A stretch of DNA of 64,000 nt from Lachnotalea sp. AF33-28 (lineage in GTDB: Bacteria > Bacillota > Clostridia > Lachnospirales > Lachnospiraceae): the NCBI RefSeq assembly GCF_003477885.1, contig NZ_QUEE01000013.1, forward strand, positions 80,415-144,414, read 5' to 3'. Under the pieces are notes generated by a model that was not told where the DNA came from, did not search any database, and saw only the letters and a list, made by a program, of their open reading frames with translations. Each line of letters begins with the position of its first letter. The first letter of the stretch is position 1. Shown here one piece after another: positions 27,275 to 35,561 of the stretch. Position numbers and translations under genes: made by a program.

Positions 27275-27339
27275 TCAATAGGAAAATGCATTCTATGATC
27301 TGTATTTCAGATTATTACAGAAGTTGCTTTTGTACCTAC

Positions 27340-27368
27340 TTGACAGAAGAGACGACTGCCGCTATAAT
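27340..27368 (+). promoter_or_regulatory. Consensus promoter of the CorC-type transporter gene
   Basis: Exact consensus TTGACA and TATAAT with 17-bp spacing. It drives a leader of nearly 300 nt before the coding start at 27665. Such a strong promoter usually implies downstream control, which the leader supplies. Confidence 0.88.
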
Positions 27369-27374
27369 ATGCTC

Positions 27375-27655
27375 TATATCACGGTTGCGGCCATAAACAT
27401 GGCTGATAACAAAATCAGAGAAAGGATTGTGTACAATCAACATGGACGACGCTGACTGCAGCGACGCTGACCGAAGATCTGCATATTACAGATATGCATT
27501 ACATAGGCTGACCGATAGGACCGGGCATGGCCTGCTGTTGTTTGCAACGGCAGGGTATGCCTTTTTGCGTGTCCGGATCCACATGCGCTGTTAAAACGGA
27601 TGCGTGAAACGTAAAAAGACATGTCACTTTGAAAAAATGAAATGATTAAAGGAGA
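27375..27655 (+). promoter_or_regulatory. Attenuated 5' leader (candidate riboswitch or leader-peptide region)
   Basis: The leader contains several hairpins (CTGAT/ATCAG at 27403-27419, CGCTG/CAGCG near 27450, ATCTG/CAGAT near 27480) and a terminator. At 27524-27561 the stems GGCAT/ATGCC, CCTGC/GCAGG and GTTG/CAAC stack around a short loop, followed by TTTTT to 27566. Terminator plus consensus promoter means transcription must be relieved to reach the gene. I cannot match it to M-box, yybP-ykoY, NiCo or fluoride consensus by eye. A 50-codon frame from ATG at 27441 begins MDDADCSDAD, acidic at its N-terminus. Confidence 0.65.
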
Positions 27656-27664
27656 GAACATATT

Positions 27665-28987
27665 TTGAATTCAATACCACAACAGCTGCTCTTGCAGGTG
27701 ATTTTAATTATGCTGAATGCGTTTTTTGCGGCGACGGAAATCGCTGTGATTTCCCTGAATACAACAAAACTGAAAAGAATGTCAGAGGAAGGCGATAAAA
27801 CGGCAGAAAAGCTGGTTAAGCTGGTGGAGGAGCCGGCTGGCTTCCTCTCCACAATACAGATCGGCATCACACTGGCCGGCTTTTTAGGAAGTGCATTTGC
27901 TGCCGACAACTTTTCGGAATATCTGGTAAACTGGATCTATAACGGCATCGGGTTCCATGGGATACCGCTTTCGGTTCTGGATACGCTGTCCGTAATAGTG
28001 ATCACTCTGATCCTGTCCTATTTTACTCTGGTATTCGGTGAGCTGGTACCTAAGAGAATTGCCATGCAAAAGCCGATGAAAGTGGCCAGGATTTCCTGTG
28101 GCGTGGTATCCGCCGTAGCGGTGGTGATGCGCCCTGTGGTCACATTTCTGTCCTTTTCTACCAATGCTGTCTTAAAGCTTCTGCGCATGAAAACCGCAGC
28201 GGAGGAAGAGACGGTTACAGAAGAGGAAATCCGCATGATGGTGGATTTGGGGGAAGAAAAAGGCACCATAGACAGCGATGAAAAGGAATGGATTGAGAAT
28301 GTATTCGAATTTGGGGACAGCGATGCCAGGGATGTGATGACGCACCAGCCGGATATCGTTGGAATCCCGGTTTCTGCGGATGTGGAAACCGTTCGGAATA
28401 TCATTAGGGAAAGCGGTTTGTCGCGTTTCCCTGTTTATGGAAGAAATATAGACGATATACGGGGAATTTTAAATGCCCGCGATTTCCTTTTAAACCAGAA
28501 GGAAAGTCACCCCGAAATGGTGGAGGAACTGATGCGTCCGGCATACTTTGTGCCGGAGACCGTACCTGCCTCACAGCTGTTCAAGGATATGCAGAAGAAA
28601 AAGGTGCATATCGCTATTGTGGTGGACGAATATGGGGAAACCAGCGGCCTGGTTACCATGGAAGATTTGCTTGAGGAAATTGTGGGTAACATCTATGATG
28701 AATTTGACCGTGCCGAGCCTGCGAATATCATAAAGCTGGGAGAGAATCTCTGGCAGATCTCCGGCACGGCCGGTGTGGAAGACATCGCAGAAGAGCTGGA
28801 TGTGAAGCTGCCGGAGGATCTGGATTATGAGACGCTGGGAGGAATGGTGTTCAGCTGTCTGCATACGATTCCCAAGGACGGTACGGCGCTGGATGTGGAA
28901 GTCTGCGGGTTACATATCCATGTGGATCAGGTGACGGACCGCAGGATTGAAAAGGCAACCGTGCGGAAACTAGAAGAGGAAGCATGA
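27665..28987 (+). CDS. CorC/HlyC (UPF0053, CNNM-type) transporter
   Basis: A 440-residue membrane protein. Residues 1 to about 180 form the DUF21 domain with three to four helices (first AFFAATEIAVISLN), then a CBS pair (about 200-325; the second contains VVDEYGETSGLVTMEDLLEEIVG) and a C-terminal CorC_HlyC domain. Relatives export or exchange Mg2+ (CNNM, MpfA), and some are annotated as hemolysins. The start is TTG at 27665, supported by AAAGGAGAG 8-15 bp upstream; no ATG suits. Expression is probably limited by the attenuator in its leader. Confidence 0.88.
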   Translation: MNSIPQQLLLQVILIMLNAFFAATEIAVISLNTTKLKRMSEEGDKTAEKLVKLVEEPAGFLSTIQIGITLAGFLGSAFAADNFSEYLVNWIYNGIGFHGIPLSVLDTLSVIVITLILSYFTLVFGELVPKRIAMQKPMKVARISCGVVSAVAVVMRPVVTFLSFSTNAVLKLLRMKTAAEEETVTEEEIRMMVDLGEEKGTIDSDEKEWIENVFEFGDSDARDVMTHQPDIVGIPVSADVETVRNIIRESGLSRFPVYGRNIDDIRGILNARDFLLNQKESHPEMVEELMRPAYFVPETVPASQLFKDMQKKKVHIAIVVDEYGETSGLVTMEDLLEEIVGNIYDEFDRAEPANIIKLGENLWQISGTAGVEDIAEELDVKLPEDLDYETLGGMVFSCLHTIPKDGTALDVEVCGLHIHVDQVTDRRIEKATVRKLEEEA

Positions 28988-28991
28988 GAGT

Positions 28992-29909
28992 TTACCCCTG
29001 CCAGTTATAGCGGCGCGGATCTTCAGCGGGAAATAGGGATGCCATATCCGGAGGCATCGGAACGTCAAAATGCATCGGGCGGCCTGTTATGGGGTGTAAA
29101 AAATCCAGAGCGAAGGAATGCAGCGCCTGCCTTGAGATCCTGCGGCAGTCCGGATGGTAGATGAAATCGCCCAACAGCGGATGGCCGATGGACTTCATAT
29201 GCACGCGGATCTGATGTGTCCGGCCCGTCTCAAGCCGGATCATGGCCAGGGAACAGCCGTCCCGGTAAGCCAGGCGCTGATAGTGCGTTCTGGCAGGCTC
29301 CCCGGTCTCTTCGTTGATTTCCCGCTCTATGATGGAGCCTGCCGCACGGGCAATCGGCTGATCGATCACGCCTGATTCCGGAAGGAGGCCGTCAGCGATG
29401 CCCAGATAGGTTCGGGTGATGCTGCGGCTTCGGATCCTTTCGGAGAGGATACAGGCGCTTAAGGCATGGCGGGCGAGAATCAGCAGCCCGGTGGTATCTC
29501 TGTCCAGGCGGTTGATGCAGCGGTAGACGAACGGCTCGTTTTTTGTCTGAAAATAGGCGGCCATCGCATTTGCCAGAGTATTCGTATAATTGCCGGGTGA
29601 CGGATGGATGGCCAGCCCGGACGGTTTGTTTATGATCAGGATATCCCTGTCTTCGTAGACGATCGGAATGTCCATGGGGGTGGGGACGATGGTTTCCGAA
29701 GCTGTTTCTTCTATTATATTAGTGCACAGAATATCACCGGATGACAGCGTATAATTTGTGAAAACCCGCTGATTATTTACAGTGAGGCCTGCCTCAGCTT
29801 TTTTCAGCTTTTTCAAAAGATTTTCCGAATAGCCCTGTCCATGTAAATAAGCGCCTACGGTCAGTCCATCGGCGCTGTCGTTTATTTCATATTGGAAGAA
29901 TGTATTCAT
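28992..29909 (-). CDS. RluA family pseudouridine synthase
   Basis: It converts uridine to pseudouridine in rRNA or tRNA. The 305-residue protein has an N-terminal S4-like RNA-binding segment (about 15-75) and the catalytic motif RLDRDTTGLLI near residue 138, with Asp as nucleophile. Substrate (RluC, RluD or other) cannot be decided. It is convergent with the CorC-type gene, only 4 bp between, and divergent from ybaK. No clear ribosome site precedes the ATG. Confidence 0.9.
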   Translation of the reverse strand: MNTFFQYEINDSADGLTVGAYLHGQGYSENLLKKLKKAEAGLTVNNQRVFTNYTLSSGDILCTNIIEETASETIVPTPMDIPIVYEDRDILIINKPSGLAIHPSPGNYTNTLANAMAAYFQTKNEPFVYRCINRLDRDTTGLLILARHALSACILSERIRSRSITRTYLGIADGLLPESGVIDQPIARAAGSIIEREINEETGEPARTHYQRLAYRDGCSLAMIRLETGRTHQIRVHMKSIGHPLLGDFIYHPDCRRISRQALHSFALDFLHPITGRPMHFDVPMPPDMASLFPAEDPRRYNWQG

Positions 29910-29983
29910 AGTGTCTGAATTGTACCATTTTTGCGTTTTGCTGTCAATATATGCGAAATTTGTTATGATGTCGGGAGGAAGAT

Positions 29984-30454
29984 ATGATTAAGACAAATGC
30001 GATGCGCCTTTTGGATCAGGCGCAGATACCGTACAGTACCAGGGAGTACGAAGTGGATGAACATGATTTAAGCGGTGAACATGTGGCAAAGCAGCTGGGA
30101 TTGGATCCGGACAGTGTATTTAAAACGCTTGTGGCCCGTGGGGATAAAAACGGAATCCATGTATTCTGCATTCCGGTGCGGGAAGAGCTGGATTTAAAAA
30201 AAGCGGCTGCCGTCACCGATAATAAAAAGGTGGAGCTGGTACATGTTAAGGAGCTGCTAAATCTGACCGGCTATATACGGGGGGGCTGTTCCCCCATCGG
30301 AATGAAAAAAGAGTACCCGGTAACCATCGAAGAAACTGCGGTTTTATTTGATACTATCAGCATCAGCGCCGGCGTGCGCGGCGGCCAGATCGTGATCGAT
30401 CCGGAAAAACTGTCAGAATTTCTGGGCGCTTCTTTTCTGGATGTAGTCAGGTAA
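29984..30454 (+). CDS. ybaK: Cys-tRNA(Pro)/Cys-tRNA(Cys) deacylase
   Basis: A 156-residue trans-editing protein of the YbaK/EbsC family that clears mischarged Cys-tRNA(Pro). It has the family core, with the conserved lysine in DSVFKTLVARGD (about residues 41-52) and the GGCSPIGMKK loop near 105. GGGAGG gives a good ribosome site. Monocistronic. Confidence 0.9.
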   Translation: MIKTNAMRLLDQAQIPYSTREYEVDEHDLSGEHVAKQLGLDPDSVFKTLVARGDKNGIHVFCIPVREELDLKKAAAVTDNKKVELVHVKELLNLTGYIRGGCSPIGMKKEYPVTIEETAVLFDTISISAGVRGGQIVIDPEKLSEFLGASFLDVVR

Positions 30455-30511
30455 AATGCATGAAAACAGCGATGGGATTCGCGCCGGAAAACTTCCTGTT
30501 AAAAAAAATGG

Positions 30512-30540
30512 TTGACATTTGCCAGTTTTTCCTGTATATT
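30512..30540 (+). promoter_or_regulatory. Promoter of the cell-wall hydrolase gene
   Basis: TTGACA and TATATT at 17-bp spacing. The leader to the start codon at 30701 is about 155 nt and AT-rich; no defined structure was recognised in it. Confidence 0.75.
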
Positions 30541-30700
30541 GTATCGATGTTATGAATAGGTCGTAATATTCGTGTAATAATATTAATATAATTGTTACAA
30601 AAAATGACCTGCTGGCCCAAAAATCCGTGGGCATACAGCAAACAAAATCCGCAATCATTGTCATTCATAACAAATATGAAGAATGGAAAAGGAGTATGTT

Positions 30701-31474
30701 ATGCTAAGACTTCATTCATTTCTTCAGAACATGATCAGCTGTTTCCGCAGCAGAGCGGTGCCTAAAAAATGCTACCGCAATGCGGTAATTCTGACAGCCG
30801 GGACGCTGGTGGTGGCCGTCGTGTCACTCGGTGCAAAGGATTTCGGAGGAAGCGGCAAGAATGTCGTCTATGCGGCAAATGCAGAGACAGCCGGTACGGA
30901 GCATGGTCCCCATGAATTGCCGGAAGAACCTGTTTCGATCATGATTGAAGAAACTGAACCCGAAACAAAAGCAGAAATACAAATGGAACCTTCAGAGGAA
31001 GTTGGACAAGAAACACGGGAGATGATTGGGCAGAAAGTGGTTCAGGATGTATATGATTCCCTGCCTAAGGAGCCAGTAGTGGATTACTCGGACGAGGATT
31101 ATGAGGCGCTTTTACGCATTGTGGAGGCCGAAGCGGGTATCTGTGATTATAAAGGGAAGGTGCTGGTGGCAAATGTGGTGTTAAACCGTGTGCGCAACGA
31201 AAGCTTTCCCGATACCATAAAAGAAGTGATCTATCAAAGAAGCGGCAGTACTTATCAGTTTTCACCCGTAAAAAGCGGCAGTATACGTCGGGTGACGGTA
31301 TCGGAGGAAACATACGAGGCGGTGGAAGCTGCATTGTATGGTGAGGATTATTCGGAAGGCGCGCTGTTTTTTTCCGCCCGCTCCAAGTCCAATCCAAACA
31401 GTATGAAATGGTTTGACCGGAAGCTGAAATTTCTGTTCGAACATGATGGGCATGAATTCTTTACAACAAAATAG
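30701..31474 (+). CDS. SleB/CwlJ-type cell-wall hydrolase (Hydrolase_2), membrane-anchored
   Basis: A 257-residue protein with a single hydrophobic segment (about 28-45), a Glu/Pro-rich linker (about 60-120), and a C-terminal SleB-type domain (about 135-257). That domain opens with LLRIVEAEAG (likely catalytic Glu) and ends with a GALFFSARSKS block. Relatives are lytic enzymes used in spore germination or cortex and wall remodelling. The strong vegetative promoter argues for wall turnover in growth. The ATG at 30701 has AAAAGGAG 6 bp upstream. Confidence 0.85.
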   Translation: MLRLHSFLQNMISCFRSRAVPKKCYRNAVILTAGTLVVAVVSLGAKDFGGSGKNVVYAANAETAGTEHGPHELPEEPVSIMIEETEPETKAEIQMEPSEEVGQETREMIGQKVVQDVYDSLPKEPVVDYSDEDYEALLRIVEAEAGICDYKGKVLVANVVLNRVRNESFPDTIKEVIYQRSGSTYQFSPVKSGSIRRVTVSEETYEAVEAALYGEDYSEGALFFSARSKSNPNSMKWFDRKLKFLFEHDGHEFFTTK

Positions 31475-31483
31475 TTTCAAATC

Positions 31484-31528
31484 AGCGCTCTCTGGCGGAT
31501 TTAAACGCCGGGGAGCACTTTTTATTAT
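31484..31528 (+). terminator. Terminator after the cell-wall hydrolase gene
   Basis: The stem GCGCTCTCTGGCG pairs with CGCCGGGGAGCAC (two G-T pairs and one mismatch), followed by TTTTTATTATT. Confidence 0.75.
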
Positions 31529-31549
31529 TGCAGCAGTCTATATTTATTA

Positions 31550-31578
31550 TTTACAGAATCCGTCACATATGCTATTAT
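31550..31578 (+). promoter_or_regulatory. thrC promoter
   Basis: TTTACA and TATTAT are 17 bp apart, with TGC just before the -10 hexamer (extended -10). No T-box or other leader was seen before thrC. Confidence 0.65.
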
Positions 31579-31638
31579 GAATCAAAATAGTTATTCGGCG
31601 GCAGGCCGGAATAATGAAAGACAAGGGGAATGGCAGTT

Positions 31639-33129
31639 ATGGAAGATCTGTTATACAAAAGCACGAGAGGCGATCAAACTTTAGTAACCGCATCTTTGGC
31701 AATCCTTCGGGGGCTTGCCGGGGACGGAGGCCTGTTTGTACCGGAGAGGATTCCGAAACTGGAAGCGGATATGGACACATTAAAGGGCATGAGCTATCAG
31801 GAAACGGCCTATGAGGTGATGAAGCTGTTCTTAACCGATTATACGGAAGAAGAGCTGAAATACTGTATCAGCCATGCATATGACGATAAATTTGATGATG
31901 AGGATATCGCTGTTCTGCATGAAGCCGGAAACGCTTGTTATCTGGAGCTGTTCCATGGCTCCACCATCGCGTTTAAGGATATGGCGCTCTCCATACTGCC
32001 GTATCTAATGACCACTTCGGCGAAGAAGAACGGCGTTGACAATGAGATCGTCATTCTTACCGCAACCAGCGGTGATACCGGCAAGGCGGCGCTGGCTGGC
32101 TTTGCCGATGTGCCGGGAACCCGGATTATCGTATTTTATCCCAAAGACGGCGTGAGCCCGATCCAGAAACAGCAGATGGTGACGCAAAAGGGGGCCAATA
32201 CATATGTGGTGGGCATCGACGGCAATTTCGATGATGCGCAGAACGGTGTGAAGGAGATCTTTAACGATAAGGCCCTGGCAGAGGAACTGTCCGTTTCAGG
32301 ATTTCAGTTTTCATCTGCCAATTCGATCAATATCGGCCGGCTGGTGCCGCAGATCGTTTATTATGTTTACGCCTATGCCAGGCTCTTAAAGGACGGCGCC
32401 ATCAAAGAGGGAGATCCGATCAACGTAACGGTTCCCACGGGCAATTTCGGAAACATACTGGCTGCCTATTATGCCAAAAATATGGGTGTGCCCATACACA
32501 AGCTGATCTGCGCATCCAATGAAAATAAAGTGCTGTATGATTTCTTCTCCACCGGAGCCTATGACAGGAACAGAGAGTTCAAACTGACAAGTTCCCCGTC
32601 CATGGATATTTTGATCTCCAGCAATCTGGAACGGCTGATCTACCGTCTCTGCGGTGATGATGCTGTTAAAAATGCCGCGTTTATGAAGGCGCTTTCCGCA
32701 AACGGCCAGTATGAGATTACGGCGGAGATGAGAAAAGGCCTGGAAGACTTTTACGGAAACTTTGCGGATGAAGAAGAAACTGCCCGCAGCATCCGGACGC
32801 TCTATGAAGAATGCGGATATATCATAGACACCCATACCGCTGTGGCGAGGATGGTATATGAGAAATACAGGCAGGATACCCAGGATACGGCAAAGACCGT
32901 GATCGCATCCACCGCGAGTCCTTATAAGTTTACGCGCAGCGTGCTGGCCGCCATTGATTCCAAGTATGGATCAGAGGACGATTTTGAACTGGTCGAAGTG
33001 TTAAGCAGGCTGTCGGGGGTTCCTGTGCCGGAGGCTGTCCGGCAGTTAAGGACCGCACCTGTCCTGCATGACCGGATTTGTGCAAGGGACAAAATGAAAG
33101 ACATTGTACAGGAGATCCTGGGGCTTTGA
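31639..33129 (+). CDS. thrC: Threonine synthase
   Basis: A PLP enzyme converting O-phosphohomoserine to threonine. With 496 residues it belongs to the long (fungal/E. coli-like) subgroup. PLP lysine is in FHGSTIAFKDMALSILP, and the phosphate-binding TATSGDTGKAAL follows. ATG at 31639 is preferred because AAGGGG lies 10 bp upstream, whereas the ATG at 31630 would abut it. No hom or thrB nearby. Confidence 0.96.
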   Translation: MEDLLYKSTRGDQTLVTASLAILRGLAGDGGLFVPERIPKLEADMDTLKGMSYQETAYEVMKLFLTDYTEEELKYCISHAYDDKFDDEDIAVLHEAGNACYLELFHGSTIAFKDMALSILPYLMTTSAKKNGVDNEIVILTATSGDTGKAALAGFADVPGTRIIVFYPKDGVSPIQKQQMVTQKGANTYVVGIDGNFDDAQNGVKEIFNDKALAEELSVSGFQFSSANSINIGRLVPQIVYYVYAYARLLKDGAIKEGDPINVTVPTGNFGNILAAYYAKNMGVPIHKLICASNENKVLYDFFSTGAYDRNREFKLTSSPSMDILISSNLERLIYRLCGDDAVKNAAFMKALSANGQYEITAEMRKGLEDFYGNFADEEETARSIRTLYEECGYIIDTHTAVARMVYEKYRQDTQDTAKTVIASTASPYKFTRSVLAAIDSKYGSEDDFELVEVLSRLSGVPVPEAVRQLRTAPVLHDRICARDKMKDIVQEILGL

Positions 33130-33149
33130 GGCAAGCCCCGGGATTTTTT
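33117..33149 (+). terminator. thrC terminator overlapping its stop codon
   Basis: The stem CCTGGGGCTT/AAGCCCCGGG begins inside the last codons of thrC and is followed by six T residues. Confidence 0.85.
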
Positions 33150-33151
33150 CA

Positions 33152-33251
33152 TTCAATAGGAAAATACGACCTATTGAACAAAAAACGCTCCGCGTAGGAT
33201 CGCACTGCGGCGGGAAGGTATTATGTCGCCAAGGCGACCCGCCGCAGGCGG
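33152..33251 (+). repeat. Dispersed repeat family B, full copy
   Basis: Hairpin 1 is TTCAATAGG/CCTATTGAA. It is followed by the conserved block ACGCTCCGCGTAGGATC. Hairpin 2 is CTGCGGCGGG/CCCGCCGCAG, enclosing GTCGCC/GGCGAC. It lies between the thrC terminator and a second terminator at 33253. Confidence 0.75.
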
Positions 33252-33252
33252 A

Positions 33253-33278
33253 GAATCCCGCGAGCGGGATTCTTTTTT
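33253..33278 (+). terminator. Terminator-like hairpin upstream of marR
   Basis: GAATCCCGC/GCGGGATTC with a two-base loop, then TTTTTT. The same stem is used in the terminator after marR (33868), so the two flank the regulator gene. Confidence 0.8.
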
Positions 33279-33290
33279 ATCATGTTTTGC

Positions 33291-33335
33291 TTGACAAATA
33301 AATAGTTCGGAGATAGAATAAAAATATAGTTCGGA
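33291..33335 (+). promoter_or_regulatory. marR promoter with two operator boxes
   Basis: TTGACA (33291) and TAGAAT (33314) are 17 bp apart. The 10-mer ATAGTTCGGA occurs at 33302-33311, inside the spacer, and again at 33326-33335, exactly 24 bp later. Boxes in these positions would block RNA polymerase, consistent with autorepression by the MarR protein. Confidence 0.75.
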
Positions 33336-33365
33336 GTAAGAAGTAATTGAAAGGGGTGTGGATTC

Positions 33366-33863
33366 ATGCAGGAAAGCATGTCCTCCATAGAATCCCTGTT
33401 GTTCACTTATATCGATAAATGTAAGTTTCTGTTTTTCCCTGATCAGTGGAATAATGTGTTTCTGGATTATTCCAAAAACGAGATATTTGCACTGCTGCTT
33501 ATTTACCGCAGGGGACATGTCAATATGACAGAAGTTGCTGATTACATGTCCGTGCCGCTCAACACCGCCACAGGGGTGATCGGCCGTCTGGAGAAGAAGG
33601 GGCTGGTGATCCGTGAGCGCAATTCTTTTGATAAAAGAGTTGTGACGATCAGCCTGACAGAGACCGGAAGAGAGTTTATGATACGGGAGATGACGGAGCT
33701 GTCCGGGTATTATCAGCAGATCATGAATATCCTGACAAAAGAGGAGCGCAGGATCGCGCTTCAGATCATCGATAAGGTGTTTGGCGTGCTGGAACAGGAT
33801 GCCGGCAGAGAGCAGGATATTCGGCATGAGGAAAAGAAAGTGAAACGGATTATCGTGGAATGA
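33366..33863 (+). CDS. MarR family transcriptional regulator
   Basis: A 165-residue winged-helix repressor. The DNA-binding part is at about residues 50-115 (MTEVADYMSVPLNTATGVIGRLEKKGLVIRE is spread over recognition helix and wing, followed by DKRVVTISLTETG). Helices at both ends form the dimer interface. It lies upstream of the ArsA pair, whose leader carries the same operator motif, so it probably controls itself and that operon. The effector is unknown; no metal-binding cysteine cluster is visible, so an arsenic sensor role is not supported. Confidence 0.9.
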   Translation: MQESMSSIESLLFTYIDKCKFLFFPDQWNNVFLDYSKNEIFALLLIYRRGHVNMTEVADYMSVPLNTATGVIGRLEKKGLVIRERNSFDKRVVTISLTETGREFMIREMTELSGYYQQIMNILTKEERRIALQIIDKVFGVLEQDAGREQDIRHEEKKVKRIIVE

Positions 33864-33867
33864 GAAG

Positions 33868-33892
33868 GAATCCCGCCTGCGGGATTCTTTTT
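33868..33892 (+). terminator. Terminator after marR
   Basis: GAATCCCGC/GCGGGATTC, two-base loop, then TTTTT. It separates marR from the ArsA operon. Confidence 0.85.
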
Positions 33893-33913
33893 CAAACAAA
33901 TACTTCGGACAAA

Positions 33914-33938
33914 GAACTATTCGAAAGAAGAATAGTTC
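33914..33938 (+). promoter_or_regulatory. Palindromic operator upstream of the ArsA operon
   Basis: GAACTATTC-N7-GAATAGTTC is a perfect inverted repeat, and its half-site matches the ATAGTTCG boxes in the marR promoter. It lies about 65 bp before the first ArsA start. No convincing -35/-10 pair was fixed around it. Confidence 0.72.
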
Positions 33939-34001
33939 GAAACATGAACTTGAAAGGACAGAATGTAAATCGCGCAGAAAACGGCGCAGAAAAGAGGCAG
34001 T

Positions 34002-35183
34002 ATGGACAGAATGATTATATTCACCGGTAAAGGAGGCGTGGGGAAATCCACTGTGGCTGCGGCCCATGCCAGAAAAGCCGCGGCTAAGGGGATGAAGACG
34101 CTGATTGTCAGCACGGATATGGCGCATAATCTCTGTGATCTTTTCGAACAGGAGCTGGGGAGAGAACCTAAGGAGACAGCCCCCAATCTGTATGCTCTGG
34201 AGATAGATCCGGACTATGAGATGAACCGGCACTATGGGAGCATCATGAATGCCGTAAAAAACCTGGTGACCGGCACGGCATCACAGAATCTGGAGGCATT
34301 TGACGATCTGGCTATGTTCCCGGGAATTGAAGAACTGTTTTCCCTGATCCGTATCCAGGAGATTTACAGGGGCGGGGAATATGAGATGATCATCGTGGAC
34401 TGCGCGCCCACCGGGGAGACGCTTTCCCTCCTGAAGTTTCCGGAGCTTCTGTCGTGGTATATGGAAAAGCTGTTTCCTCTGGGTAAAGTGGCGATGAAGG
34501 TGCTGCGTCCGGTTTCACGCCAGTTATTTAAGCTGGAGCTGCCGGATGCGCAGGCAATGAACGATATTGAGCGGTTGTATCTGAAGCTGGCTGAATTAGA
34601 GAGCCTGCTGAAGGACCGGGATATCTGCAGCATACGCCTGGTCGCCATGCCGGAGAAAATGGTGGTGGAGGAGACCAAGCGCAGTTATATGTATCTGAAT
34701 CTTTACAATTTCAATGTGGATGGCCTCTATATCAACCGGGTGCTTCTGGAAGATTTGGGAAATGATTTTTTTGATGAATGGATACGGCTTCAGTCGGATT
34801 ATATAAAGGAGCTGGAAAGTGTATTTGCAGAGATGCCGGTTTGCCGTATACCGTGGTATGACCTGGATTTAAACGGAACGGAAGGCCTGGACCGGATTGC
34901 CGGTGACTGTCTGACGGATGATGAACTGTTTGAAGTCAGATGCAGCGCCTCCAATGAAGTATTTGAGAAGACAAAGGAGGGATATGTCCTCACAGTCTGT
35001 CTGCCATGTGCGAAAAAAGAGGAAATTGAGCTGTATCAGTCAAAAAGCGATATGATTCTGCGCATAGGCAATTTTAAACGCAGTATACCGCTGCCGGACA
35101 CACTGGCGCGCTGCCAGGTGGATTCGGCCAGGCTGGAAAATGGGCGGCTGGCCATAGGGTTTAGCAGGAATTGGGCACAATGA
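34002..35183 (+). CDS. ArsA/GET3-family ATPase, first paralogue
   Basis: A 393-residue P-loop ATPase with deviant Walker A GKGGVGKST (9-17), switch I STDMAHNLCDLF, and Walker B/switch II IIVDCAPTGETLSLL. It is a single ATPase half, unlike the duplicated ArsA of arsenic operons. Residues about 305-393 form a beta-sheet tail like the Hsp20-type C-terminal domain seen on some bacterial ArsA proteins. No arsB or arsC is nearby and no metalloid cysteine triad is evident. A role in protein targeting or another ATP-driven switch is more likely than arsenite efflux. Confidence 0.88.
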   Translation: MDRMIIFTGKGGVGKSTVAAAHARKAAAKGMKTLIVSTDMAHNLCDLFEQELGREPKETAPNLYALEIDPDYEMNRHYGSIMNAVKNLVTGTASQNLEAFDDLAMFPGIEELFSLIRIQEIYRGGEYEMIIVDCAPTGETLSLLKFPELLSWYMEKLFPLGKVAMKVLRPVSRQLFKLELPDAQAMNDIERLYLKLAELESLLKDRDICSIRLVAMPEKMVVEETKRSYMYLNLYNFNVDGLYINRVLLEDLGNDFFDEWIRLQSDYIKELESVFAEMPVCRIPWYDLDLNGTEGLDRIAGDCLTDDELFEVRCSASNEVFEKTKEGYVLTVCLPCAKKEEIELYQSKSDMILRIGNFKRSIPLPDTLARCQVDSARLENGRLAIGFSRNWAQ

Positions 35184-35254
35184 CGGTAAAGCCGGCCTGT
35201 GGGTCAAAGAGACTGCGTGCAGTGATCGGAGGATTCGGCGGGACAGGAGGTAAG

Positions 35255-35515
35255 ATGAATCAGCGTTTTTTGATAAAGATGATCCGGGCAAAGGCCTTGG
35301 AATATGAGGCTTTAAAGGAACTGATGCCGGAGGGTATGAAAAGCACATTGGAAAAGACGGAAAAAGAGCTTGCGGATGTGGTTTGGCATTGCATATGGGA
35401 CACCGGCAGACAAGAGCGGGAAAGGACGGGCAGCACATCCGGCACAGCGGACAGCAAAACAGAAGCAAGGCAGGAAGAAAAGAGGACGCATACCAGGAAA
35501 GTGGATATAATGTAA
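35255..35515 (+). CDS. Small uncharacterised protein between two ArsA-type genes
   Basis: An 86-residue protein that I do not recognise. The first 55 residues are helical (MNQRFLIKMIRAKALEYEALKEL, then a KTEKELADVVWHCIWD helix). The last 30 are charged and disordered. GGAGG lies 4 bp before the ATG at 35255. Its position between two paralogous ATPases suggests a subunit or client adaptor (inference). Confidence 0.65.
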   Translation: MNQRFLIKMIRAKALEYEALKELMPEGMKSTLEKTEKELADVVWHCIWDTGRQERERTGSTSGTADSKTEARQEEKRTHTRKVDIM

Positions 35516-35561
35516 CCGCCCGGTATCGGAGGCACCGAAAACGGTGCGGATTGGAGCATAT

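Noticed and set aside
27375..27566. Leader of the CorC-type gene as an M-box, yybP-ykoY, NiCo or fluoride riboswitch
   Set aside because: The signature conserved blocks of these classes could not be found by eye; only the terminator and generic hairpins are clear.
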